Under the pieces are notes generated by a model. That model made no database searches. It worked only from the letters and a program-made list of their open reading frames with translations, and had not been told where the DNA came from. Below, in pieces: positions 22,212 through 33,900 of a stretch of DNA of 64,000 nt. Within the stretch, counting starts at the first letter, position 1. Each line of letters opens with the position of its first letter. This stretch comes from Siphonodentalium dalli (Eukaryota; Mollusca; Scaphopoda; Gadilida; Siphonodentaliidae): NCBI GenBank assembly GCA_032622095.1, contig CP136063.1, positions 211,278,355-211,342,354 on the forward strand, written 5' to 3'. The position numbers and the translations under genes were made by a program.

Positions 22212-22622
22212 GGGTACGTTCATACGCTGGCAAGTTTTCACGGTATGTTTTTGCTTGCATTTCGTCATAGAAAACCACATGGTGCCATAATATGAACGGA
22301 AACATGCACATAGCATGCATCTTTACCAAATCGAAAGACATGAGAAGTAAAATTTATATAGTTCCACTTGTAACGGTGCTACTGGAATTTTCCTTCAAAT
22401 AACTATGATTTATTTTTGCGAGATAATTGCATGCTATTTACAGGCAAATTCCGGTAGCATCGCTACAGGTGGAACTACATAGATTTTACTTTGCACGTAG
22501 TTAGCTGTGGTACAGATGCACTTTATGTGCTTGTTTCCGTTCATGTTCTGGCACCATATCGTATTGTACGACAAAATGCCTGCAAAGCATACTTTGCAAA
22601 CTTGCCAGTGTATGAACTACCC
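22212..22622. mobile_element. PIF/Harbinger-like MITE inside the minisatellite
   Basis: Inverted ends gggtacgttcatacgctggc and, at the right, gccagtgtatgaactaccc. Arms continue inward (atagttccac…cggtgctac / gtagcatcg…gtggaactac). The 411-bp element is bounded by TTA on both sides (22209–22211 and 22623–22625); 3-bp TWA duplications with GGG-starting ends fit PIF/Harbinger (Tourist-like) elements. No transposase ORF is present. Confidence 0.8.
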
Positions 22623-23064
22623 TTACTGGCTCATTTACCTGAGTCTGTGGTTTGTTTTTACATTATATAATAACGACAACAAAAATTACAATTTCCTTCA
22701 ATTTCTCCTATTATACATACCCTCAATCAAATTTGGCAAAATCAATTTGAAATTTGGTAAAAATTTCATTTGGCAAATATTTTGACAAGAGAAAATTTGT
22801 GTCCAGCGCCAACCCTGCTGATTATCATTCCCATGTGTTCAATACCATAATGATTTATATATCCTATTTCATAATTCAAATCTCACAAATATCAATTACA
22901 TTAACATATATCAGCAAGGGAATATTTAAAATACATGACACTATTTTGTCACACATGACAACATGTTATAACATGCTGGTAAATTCCTGGTAGTACCACC
23001 CAAATATGCAATATGATACATATATATGAAACTTATATTATAACAATGTTATATATGTTAAACA

Positions 23065-23850
23065 TACGGGCAGCCTTCACGGTGGGTATAGTTGTTTAAA
23101 GAGTCACATCCGCTAAAATCGCCATAAACAGAAAGAATATTATATAATAGACAACTGTTGTTATACCAATCATAAATAACGCATACATTGCATGTTTTGT
23201 CATGTTTTTATGCTTTGTCATGTAAACAAACATCAAAAACATTACAGAACCATTTGTTTATAGACAAACACATGGAACTACTGGATCGTCCAATGAAAAT
23301 GTTCCATTGCGCTGTGGAAGCCGAACATAAAATTATTAGTGACATCAACAATTAGCATTCAGATCACACCAATTTTTATTTGAATCGACCCATTTCCCAT
23401 TCATGATTGGGAAATGATCAGACAGAAAACGTGTACATAATATAATTGTTCTTGCAAAGAGATGAATATTTTTCAATCCAGTTAGTATTTTCTCCTAACC
23501 TATGTATGATAATACACACCAAATAAGGAATTTACTATGATAGTATTATGAGTTGTAAGTTGTAGATGCACCAAGTTAGGGGTTTTGCAACCGACATACA
23601 ATGCACACGAATCTAAATGAGGAAATGATGCAATATCGTGACTTTGCTTATAAACAATTCACTGTGCTTTTTGTGAGAAATTAACACTTGACCTGCATTT
23701 TCTCTGACACAAAGCGTGTTTTGTAAATAATATTGCATTTGTATCATCATTATGCTATACTATTAGTATAGTATTGAGGAAATTATCATAATTTGATCAA
23801 CGTTATTTCTAAATTATAACCTACAATGAAGGCCGCCAGTCCCTTTAAAA
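23065..23850 (+). repeat. Dispersed repeat, second copy of 18985–19560
   Basis: Same ordered landmarks as the first copy but with about 200 extra bases in the middle (23240–23690) and more divergence. It ends about 150 bases upstream of the third PTP exon. Confidence 0.6.
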
Positions 23851-24004
23851 CAAATGCTGCACTTGGGATTGTTGAATTGATGCTATTGGTTATTTTAAAA
23901 TTCATTGTGGTTTATTTGTACTTTTTCGCGTTACTGTTTTATTTTGTATTGCGATGTATCTATGCTGTATATGTTGTTAATTCTGTTGATGACTGTATCT
24001 GTAG

Positions 24005-24102
24005 ATCCAGTTGCTGGGCATTTAGAAGACTTGTGGTCAGTCGTGTGGAACATGAACTGCCAAATAATTGTTATGCTAAATGGAGCGAATGATTCAGAAC
24101 AG
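24005..24102 (+). CDS. Protein tyrosine phosphatase domain, exon C (partial gene)
   Basis: A 98-base exon after acceptor 'gactgtatctgtag', followed by donor 'gtttgt'. The first two bases complete the Asp codon from exon B; then 32 codons read P-V-A-G-H-L-E-D-L-W-S-V-V-W-N-M-N-C-Q-I-I-V-M-L and end N-D-S-E-Q at phase 0. This is the canonical PTP block P-x-x-x-T-x-x-D-F-W-x-M-V-W-E…I-V-M-L-T-x-L-x-E. The family's Phe-Trp is Leu-Trp here, and Glu after Val-Trp is Asn. The next family exon (K-C-x-x-Y-W-P) should follow in phase 0, but I found no such exon up to 64000, so the downstream intron is probably over 39 kb or the exon lies in the 35.5-kb gap. Confidence 0.88.
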
Positions 24103-24385
24103 GTTTGTACTACAAAACTTGTTGACGATTCGTGGCCAAACCCAGTCGGTCAACAGACAAAATAGTGTGCATGTTTCACTCTTCAATTAAATTTGTTGTG
24201 TCACTAACTGTCTAGTGAGTGGATCAAAACGTATGCCAGACCGTCTTAGACGAATTTAATGAATTAAATTTAATGCGTCAATATCACGTCTTTCTGAATT
24301 GTGAATTATTATCGACAGTTTATAACGGAAAAGGCAGTTTTCCCGAAGATTTCCGAGATTGCTGTTATTTGCTTAGCCCAGAGCT

Positions 24386-24532
24386 TACAGTAATGGCCAA
24401 AATAGTCGACTCCTTAACCACAGCAGAATTATGGGGAATTTTTCAGGATTTAGTCGGAAATATGGCTTGTCTCCATTCATCGGAACGCTCTCACTGATTA
24501 TTGAGGAGTCGATTATTTAGGGCATTACTGTA
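24386..24532. mobile_element. pogo-like palindromic MITE, one arm mostly deleted
   Basis: Begins tacagtaatggccaaaatag and ends gattatttagggcattactgta. The left arm is complete through 'tcggaacgctctcactga'; the right arm survives only as 'gaggagtcgattatttaggg'. It lies about 280 bases after exon C. Confidence 0.8.
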
Positions 24533-24669
24533 TATCTGTATATTTCAAGGCTTGATCAGCCCTCTCAAGTCAATATAGTCGGGGTGAACACAGACTATTG
24601 AACAGCTACGACTTCAAGTCTTGAACATATGTGACCTGCCATATCAAATCCAGTCGTAAGTTGGGATTT

Positions 24670-24995
24670 TTTACCCTGTGCCAATGCATTCTCTTATATA
24701 TGCGAGGCGACCATAGGTCGCCTCGCATATATAAGAGAATGCATTGGCCTAACAATTTTTTATCATTTTTTTTAAATAAATGTTTCTTACAATTTTTAGG
24801 ACATAAAATAAAAAACATCCATTACCCTGCAGGGAGCCCCACACATATATAGAAGCATATAGAAGAGTGTCGTCTGCTCATGTTTGTCTGGGGCTCTGTA
24901 TGGGTGAAATTATAAAATTGTTAAAGAATACAAGAAAAAATTATTAAAATTGTAAAAAATTATTAGGCCAATGCATTCTCTTATATATGCGAGGC
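24670..24995. mobile_element. piggyBac-like hairpin MITE, cut by the satellite
   Basis: The first hairpin (24673–24748) is perfect: ccaatgcattctcttatata … tatataagagaatgcattgg with apex gcgaggcgaccataggtcgcctcgc. The middle segment (attataaaattgttaaagaa…ttaggcc) matches the copy at 45307–45707. The second hairpin starts at 24965 (ggccaatgcattctctta) and runs to 'gcgaggcgacc', where the 74-bp satellite begins instead of the hairpin's return arm. A small inverted insert (gggagcccc…ggggctct) lies at 24831–24900. Confidence 0.8.
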
Positions 24996-27900
24996 GACCA
25001 CCCCATCTCACCACCGATAGTATGTTATGCGCCGCAGGCGCTCGTATATAGGTAGTACTAGTACCCACCCACCACCCCATCCCACCACCGATAGTATGTT
25101 ATGCACCGCAGGCGCTCGTATATAGGTAGTACTAGTACCCACCCACCACCCCATCCCACCACCGATAGTATGTTATGCGCCGCAGGCGCTCGTATATAGG
25201 TAGTACTAGTACCCACCCACCACCCCATCCCACCACCGATAGTATGTTATGCGCCGCAGGCGCTCGTATATAGGTAGTACTAGTGCCCACCCACCACCCC
25301 ATCCCACCACCGATAGTATGTTATGCGCCGCAGGCGCTCGTATATAGGTAGTACTTGTACCCACCCACCACCCCATCCCACCACCGATAGTATGTTATGC
25401 ACAGCAGGCGCTCGTATATAGGTAGTACTAGTACCCACCCACCACCCCATCCCACCACCGATAGTATGTTATGCGCCGCAGGCGCTCGTATATAGGTAGT
25501 ACTAGTACCCACCCACCACCCCATCCCACCACCGATAGTATGTTATGCGCCGCAGTCGCTCGTATATAGGTAGTACTAGTACCCACCCACCACCCCATCC
25601 CACCACCGATAGTATGTTATGCGCCGCAGGCGCTCGTATATAGGTAGTACTAGTACCCACCCACCACCCCATCCCACCACCGATAGTATGTTATGCGCCG
25701 CAGGCGCTCGTATATAGGTAGTACTAGTACCCACCCACCACCCCATCCCACCACCGATAGTATGTTATGCACCGCAGGCGCTCGTATATAGGTAGTACTA
25801 GTACCCACCCACCACCCCATCCCACCACCGATAGTATGTTATGCGCCGCAGGCGCTCGTATATAGGTAGTACTAGTACCCACCCACCACCCCATCCCACC
25901 ACCGATAGTATGTTATGCACCGCAGGCGCTCGTATATAGGTAGTACTAGTACCCACCCACCACCCCATCCCACCACCGATAGTATGTTATCCGCCGCAGG
26001 CGCTCGTATATAGGTAGTACTAGTACCCACCCACCACCCCATCCCACCACCGATAGTATGTTATCCGCCGCAGGCGCTCGTATATAGGTAGTACTAGTAC
26101 CCACCCCATCCCACCACCGATAGTATGTTATGCACAGCAGGCGCTCGTATATAGGTAGTACTAGTACCCACCCACCACCCCATCCCACCACCGATAGTAT
26201 GTTATGCGCCGCAGGCGCTCGTATATAGGTAGTACTAGTACCCACCCACCACCCCATCCCACCACCGATAGTATGTTATGCGCCGCAGGCGCTCGTATAT
26301 AGGTAGTGCTAGTACCCACCCACCACCCCATCCCACCACCGATAGTATGTTATGCGCCGCAGGCGCTCGTATATAGGTAGTACTAGTACCCACCCACCAC
26401 CCCATCCCACCACCGATAGTATGTTATGCGCCGCAGGCGCTCGTATATAGGTAGTACTAGTACCCACCCACCACCCCATCCCACCACCGATAGTATGTTA
26501 TGCGCCGCAGGCACTCGTATATAGGTAGTACTAGTACCCACCCACCACCCCATCCCACCACCGATAGTATGTTATGCACCGCAGGCGCTCGTATATAGGT
26601 AGTACTAGTACCCACCCACCACCCCATCCCACCACCGATAGTATGTTATGCGCCGCAGGCGCTCGTATATAGGTAGTACTAGTACCCACCCACCACCCCA
26701 TCCCACCACCGATAGTATGTTATGCACCGCAGGCGCTCGTATATAGGTAGTACTAGTACCCACCCACCACCCCATCCCACCACCGATAGTATGTTATGCG
26801 CCGCAGGCGCTCGTATATAGGTAGTACTAGTACCCACCCACCACCCCATCCCACCACCGATAGTATGTTATGCGCCGCAGGCACTCGTATATAGGTAGTA
26901 CTAGTACCCACCCACCACCCCATCCCACCACCGATAGTATGTTATGCACCGCAGGCGCTCGTATATAGGTAGTACTAGTACCCACCCACCACCCCATCCC
27001 ACCACCGATAGTATGTTATGCACCGCAGGCGCTCGTATATAGGTAGTACTAGTACCCACCCACCACCCCATCCCACCACCGATAGTATGTTATCCGCCGC
27101 AGGCGCTCGTATATAGGTAGTACTAGTACCCACCCCATCCCACCACCGATAGTATGTTATGCACAGCAGGCGCTCGTATATAGGTAGTACTAGTACCCAC
27201 CCACCACCCCATCCCACCACCGATAGTATGTTATGCGCCGCAGGCGCTCGTATATAGGTAGTACTAGTACCCACCCACCACCCCATCCCACCACCGATAG
27301 TATGTTATGCGCCGCAGGCGCTCGTATATAGGTAGTACTAGTACCCACCCACCACCCCATCCCACCACCGATAGTATGTTATGCGCCGCAGGCGCTCGTA
27401 TATAGGTAGTACTAGTACCCACCCACCACCCCATCCCACCACCGATAGTATGTTATGCGCCGCAGGCGCTCGTATATAGGTAGTGCTAGTACCCACCACC
27501 GATAGTATGTTATCCGCCGCAGGCGCTCGTATATAGGTAGTACTAGTACCCACCCACCACCCCATCCCACCACCGATAGTATGTTATGCGCCGCAGGCGC
27601 TCGTATATAGGTAGTACTAGTACCCACCCACCACCCCATCCCACCACCGATAGTATGTTATGCGCCGCAGGCGCTCGTATATAGGTAGTACTAGTACCCA
27701 CCCACCACCCCATCCCACCACCGATAGTATGTTATCCGCCGCAGGCGCTCGTATATAGGTAGTACTAGTACCCACCCACCACCCCATCCCACCACCGATA
27801 GTATGTTATGCGCCGCAGGCGCTCGTATATAGGTAGTACTAGTACCCACCCACCACCCCATCCCACCACCGATAGTATGTTATGCGCCGCAGGCCCTCTA

Positions 27901-30900
27901 ATATAGGTAGTACTAGTACCCACCCACCACCCCATCCCACCACCGATAGTATGTTATGCGCCGCAGGCGCTCGTATATAGGTAGTACTAGTACCCACCCA
28001 CCACCCCATCCCACCACCGATAGTATGTTATGCGCCGCAGGCGCTCGTATATAGGTAGTACTAGTACCCACCCACCACCCCATCCCACCACCGATAGTAT
28101 GTTATGCGCCGCAGGCACTCGTATATAGGTAGTACTAGTACCCACCCACCACCCCATCCCACCACCGATAGTATGTTATGCACCGCAGGCGCTCGTATAT
28201 AGGTAGTACTAGTACCCACCCACCACCCCATCCCACCACCGATAGTATGTTATGCGCCGCAGGCGCTCGTATATAGGTAGTACTAGTACCCACCCACCAC
28301 CCCATCCCACCACCGATAGTATGTTATGCGCCGCAGGCGCTCGTATATAGGTAGTACTAGTACCCACCCACCACCCCATCCCACCACCGATAGTATGTTA
28401 TGCGCCGCAGGCGCTCGTATATAGGTAGTACTAGTACTCACCCACCACCCCATCCCACCACCGATAGTATGTTATGCGCCGCAGGCGCTCGTATATAGGT
28501 AGTACTAGTACCCACCCACCACCCCATCCCACCACCGATAGTATGTTATGCGCCGCAGGCGCTCGTATATAGGTAGTACTAGTACCCACCCACCACCCCA
28601 TCCCACCACCGATAGTATGTTATGCGCCGCAGGCGCTCGTATATAGGTAGTACTAGTACCCACCCACCACCCCATCCCACCACCGATAGTATGTTATCCG
28701 CCGCAGGCGCTCGTATATAGGTAGTACTAGTACCCACCCACCACCCCATCCCACCACCGATAGTATGTTATGCGCCGCAGGCGCACGTATATAGGTAGTA
28801 CTAGTACCCACCCACCACCCCATCCCACCACCGATAGTATGTTATCCGCCGCAGGCGCTCGTATATAGGTAGTACTAGTACCCACCCACCACCCCATCCC
28901 ACCACCGATAGTATGTTATCCGCCGCAGGCGCTCGTATATAGGTAGTACTAGTACCCACCCACCACCCCATCCCACCACCGATAGTATGTTATGCGCCGC
29001 AGGCGCTCGTATATAGGTAGTACTAGTACCCACCCACCACCCCATCCCACCACCGATAGTATGTTATGCGCCGCAGGTGCTCGTATATAGGTAGTACTAG
29101 TACCCACCCACCACCCCATCCCACCACCGATAGTATGTTATGCGCCGCAGGCGCTCGTATATAGGTAGTACTAGTACCCACCCACCACCCCATCCCACCA
29201 CCGATAGTATGTTATGCACCGCAGGCGCTCGTATATAGGTAGTACTAGTACCCACCCACCACCCCATCCACCCCACCCACCACCCCATCGTATATAGGTA
29301 GTACTAGTACTCACCCACCACCCCATCCCACCACCGCAGGCGCTCGTATATAGGTAGTACTAGTACCCACCCACCACCCCATCCCACCACCGATATTATG
29401 TTATGCGCCGCAGGCGCTCGTATATAGGTAGTACTAGTACCCACCCACCACCCCATCCCACCACCGATAGTATGTTATGCGCCGCAGTCGCTCGTATATA
29501 GGTAGTACTAGTACCCACCCACCACCCCATCCCACCACCGATAGTATGTTATGCGCCGCAGGCGCTCGTATATAGGTAGTACTAGTGCCCACCCACCACC
29601 CCATCCCACCACCGATAGTATGTTATGCGCCGCAGGCGCTCGTATATAGGTAGTACTAGTACCCACCCACCACCCCATCCCACCACCGATAGTATGTTAT
29701 GCACCGCAGGCGCTCGTATATAGGTAGTACTAGTACCCACCCACCACCCCATCCCACCACCGATAGTATGTTATGCGCCGCAGGCGCTCGTATATAGGTA
29801 GTACTAGTACCCACCCACCACCCCATCCCACCACCGATAGTATGTTATGCGCCGCAGGCGCTCGTATATAGGTAGTACTAGTACCCACCCACCACCCCAT
29901 CCCACCACCGATAGTATGTTATGCGCCGCAGGCGCTCGTATATAGGTAGTACTAGTACCCACCCACCACCCCATCCCACCACCGATAGTATGTTATGCGC
30001 CGCAGGCGCTCGTATATAGGTAGTACTAGTACCCACCCACCACCCCATCCCACCACCGATAGTATGTTATGCGCCGCAGGCGCTCGTATATAGGTAGTAC
30101 TAGTACCCACCCACCACCCCATCCCACCACCGATAGTATGTTATGCGCCGCAGGCGCTCGTATATAGGTAGTACTAGTACCCACCCACCACCCCATCCCA
30201 CCACCGATAGTATGTTATGCACCGCAGGCGCTCGTATATAGGTAGTACTAGTACCCACCCACCACCCCATCCCACCACCGATAGTATGTTATGCGCCGCA
30301 GGCGCTCGTATATAGGTAGTACTAGTACCCACCCACCACCCCATCCCACCACCGATAGTATGTTATGCGCCGCAGTCGCTCGTATATAGGTAGTACTAGT
30401 ACCCACCCACCACCCCATCCCACCACCGATAGTATGTTATGCGCCGCAGGCGCTCGTATATAGGTAGTACTAGTGCCCACCCACCACCCCATCCCACCAC
30501 CGATAGTATGTTATGCGCCGCAGGCGCTCGTATATAGGTAGTACTTGTACCCACCCACCACCCCATCCCACCACCGATAGTATGTTATGCGCCGCAGGCG
30601 CTCGTATATAGGTAGTACTAGTACCCACCCACCACCCCATCCCACCACCGATAGTATGTTATGCGCCGCAGGCGCTCGTATATAGGTAGTACTTGTACCC
30701 ACCCACCACCCCATCCCACCACCGATAGTATGTTATGCGCCGCAGGCGCTCGTATATAGGTAGTACTTGTACCCACCCACCACCCCATCCCACCACCGAT
30801 AGTATGTTATGCGCCGCAGGCGCTCGTATATAGGTAGTACTAGTACCCACCCACCACCCCATCCCACCACCGATAGTATGTTATGCGCCGCAGGCGCTCG

Positions 30901-33900
30901 TATATAGGTAGTACTAGTACCCACCCACCACCCCATCCCACCACCGATAGTATGTTATCCGCCGCAGGCGCTCGTATATAGGTAGTACTAGTACCCACCC
31001 ACCACCCCATCCCACCACCGATAGTATGTTATGCGCCGCAGGCGCTCGTATATAGGTAGTACTAGTACCCACCCACCACCCCATCCCACCACCGATAGTA
31101 TGTTATGCGCCGCAGGCGCTCGTATATAGGTAGTACTAGTACCCACCCACCACCCCATCCCACCACCGATAGTATGTTATGCGCCGCAGGCGCTCGTATA
31201 TAGGTAGTACTAGTACCCACCCACCACCCCATCCCACCACCGATAGTATGTTATGCGCCGCAGGCGCTCGTATATAGGTAGTACTAGTACCCACCCACCA
31301 CCCCATCCCACCACCGATAGTATGTTATGCGCCGCAGGCGCTCGTATATAGGTAGTACTAGTACCCACCCACCACCCCATCCCACCACCGATAGTATGTT
31401 ATGCGCCGCAGGCGCTCGTATATAGGTAGTACTAGTACCCACCCACCACCCCATCCCACCACCGATAGTATGTTATGCGCCGCAGGCGCTCGTATATAGG
31501 TAGTACTAGTACCCACCCACCACCCCATCCCACCACCGATAGTATGTTATCCGCCGCAGGCGCTCGTATATAGGTAGTACTAGTACCCACCCACCACCCC
31601 ATCCCACCACCGATAGTATGTTATGCGCCGCAGGCGCTCGTATATGTGTAGTACTAGTACCCACCCACCACCCCATCCCACCACCGATAGTATGTTATGC
31701 GCCGCAGGCGCTCGTATATAGGTAGTACTAGTACCCACCCACCACCCCATCCCACCACCGATAGTATGTTATGCGCCGCAGGCGCTCGTATATAGGTAGT
31801 ACTAGTACCCACCCACCACCCCATCCCACCACCGATAGTATGTTATGCGCCGCAGGCGCTCGTATATAGGTAGTACTAGTACCCACCCACCACCCCATCC
31901 CACCACCGATAGTATGTTATGCGCCGCAGGCGCTCGTATATAGTAGTACTAGTACCCACCCACCACCCCATCCCACCACCGATAGTATGTTATGCGCCGC
32001 AGGCGCTCGTATATAGGTAGTACTAGTACCCACCCACCACCCCATCCCACCACCGATAGTATGTTATGCACCGCAGGCGCTCGTATATAGGTAGTACTAG
32101 TACCCACCCACCACCCCATCCCACCACCGATAGTATGTTATGCGCCGCAGGCGCTCGTATATAGGTAGTACTAGTACCCACCCCACCACCCCATCCCACC
32201 ACCGATAGTATGTTATGCGCCGCAGGCGCTCGTATATAGGTAGTACTAGTACCCACCCACCACCCCATCCCACCACCGATAGTATGTTATGCGCCGCAGG
32301 CGCTCGTATATAGGTAGTACTAGTACCCACCCACCACCCCATCCCACCACCGATAGTATGTTATGCTCCGCAGGCGCTCGTATATAGGTAGTACTAGTAC
32401 CCACCCACCACCCCATCCCACCACCGATAGTATGTTATGCGCCGCAGGCGCTCGTATATAGGTAGTACTAGTACCCACCCACCACCCCATCCCACCACCG
32501 ATAGTATGTTATGCGCCGCAGGCGCTCGTATATAGGTAGTACTAGTACCCACCCACCACCCCATCCCACCACCGATAGTATGTTATGCGCCGCAGGCGCT
32601 CGTATATAGGTAGTACTAGTACCCACCCACCACCCCATCCCACCACCGATAGTATGTTATGCGCCGCAGGCGCTCGTATATAGGTAGTACTAGTACCCAC
32701 CCACCACCCCATCCCACCACCGATAGTATGTTATGCGCCGCAGGCGCTCGTATATAGGTAGTACTAGTACCCACCCACCACCCCATCCCACCACCGATAG
32801 TATGTTATGCACCGCAGGCGCTCGTATATAGGTAGTACTAGTACCACCCACCACCCCATCCCACCACCGATAGTATGTTATGCGCCGCAGGCGCTCGTAT
32901 ATAGGTAGTACTAGTACCCACCCACCACCCCATCCCACCACCGATAGTATGTTATGCGCCGCAGGCGCTCGTATATAGGTAGTACTAGTACCCACCCACC
33001 ACCCCATCCCACCACCGATAGTATGTTATGCGCCGCAGGCGCTCGTATATAGGTAGTACTAGTGCCCACCCACCACCCCATCCCACCACCGATAGTATGT
33101 TATGCGCCGCAGGCGCTCGTATATAGGTAGTACTTGTACCCACCCACCACCCCATCCCACCACCGATAGTATGTTATGCGCCGCAGGCGCTCGTATATAG
33201 GTAGTACTAGTACCCACCCACCACCCCATCCCACCACCGATAGTATGTTATGCGCCGCAGGCGCTCGTATATAGGTAGTAACTTGTACCCACCCACCACC
33301 CCATCCCACCACCGATAGTATGTTATGCGCCGCAGGCGCTCGTATATAGGTAGTACTTGTACCCACCCACCACCCCATCCCACCACCGATAGTATGTTAT
33401 GCGCCGCAGGCGCTCGTATATAGGTAGTACTAGTACCCACCCACCACCCCATCCCACCACCGATAGTATGTTATGCGCCGCAGGCGCTCGTATATAGGTA
33501 GTACTAGTACCCACCCACCACCCCATCCCACCACCGATAGTATGTTATCCGCCGCAGGCGCTCGTATATAGGTAGTACTAGTACCCACCCACCACCCCAT
33601 CCCACCACCGATAGTATGTTATGCGCCGCAGGCGCTCGTATATAGGTAGTACTAGTACCCACCCACCACCCCATCCCACCACCGATAGTATGTTATGCGC
33701 CGCAGGCGCTCGTATATAGGTAGTACTAGTACCCACCCACCACCCCATCCCACCACCGATAGTATGTTATGCGCCGCAGGCGCTCGTATATAGGTAGTAC
33801 TAGTACCCACCCACCACCCCATCCCACCACCGATAGTATGTTATGCGCCGCAGGCGCTCGTATATAGGTAGTACTAGTACCCACCCACCACCCCATCCCA

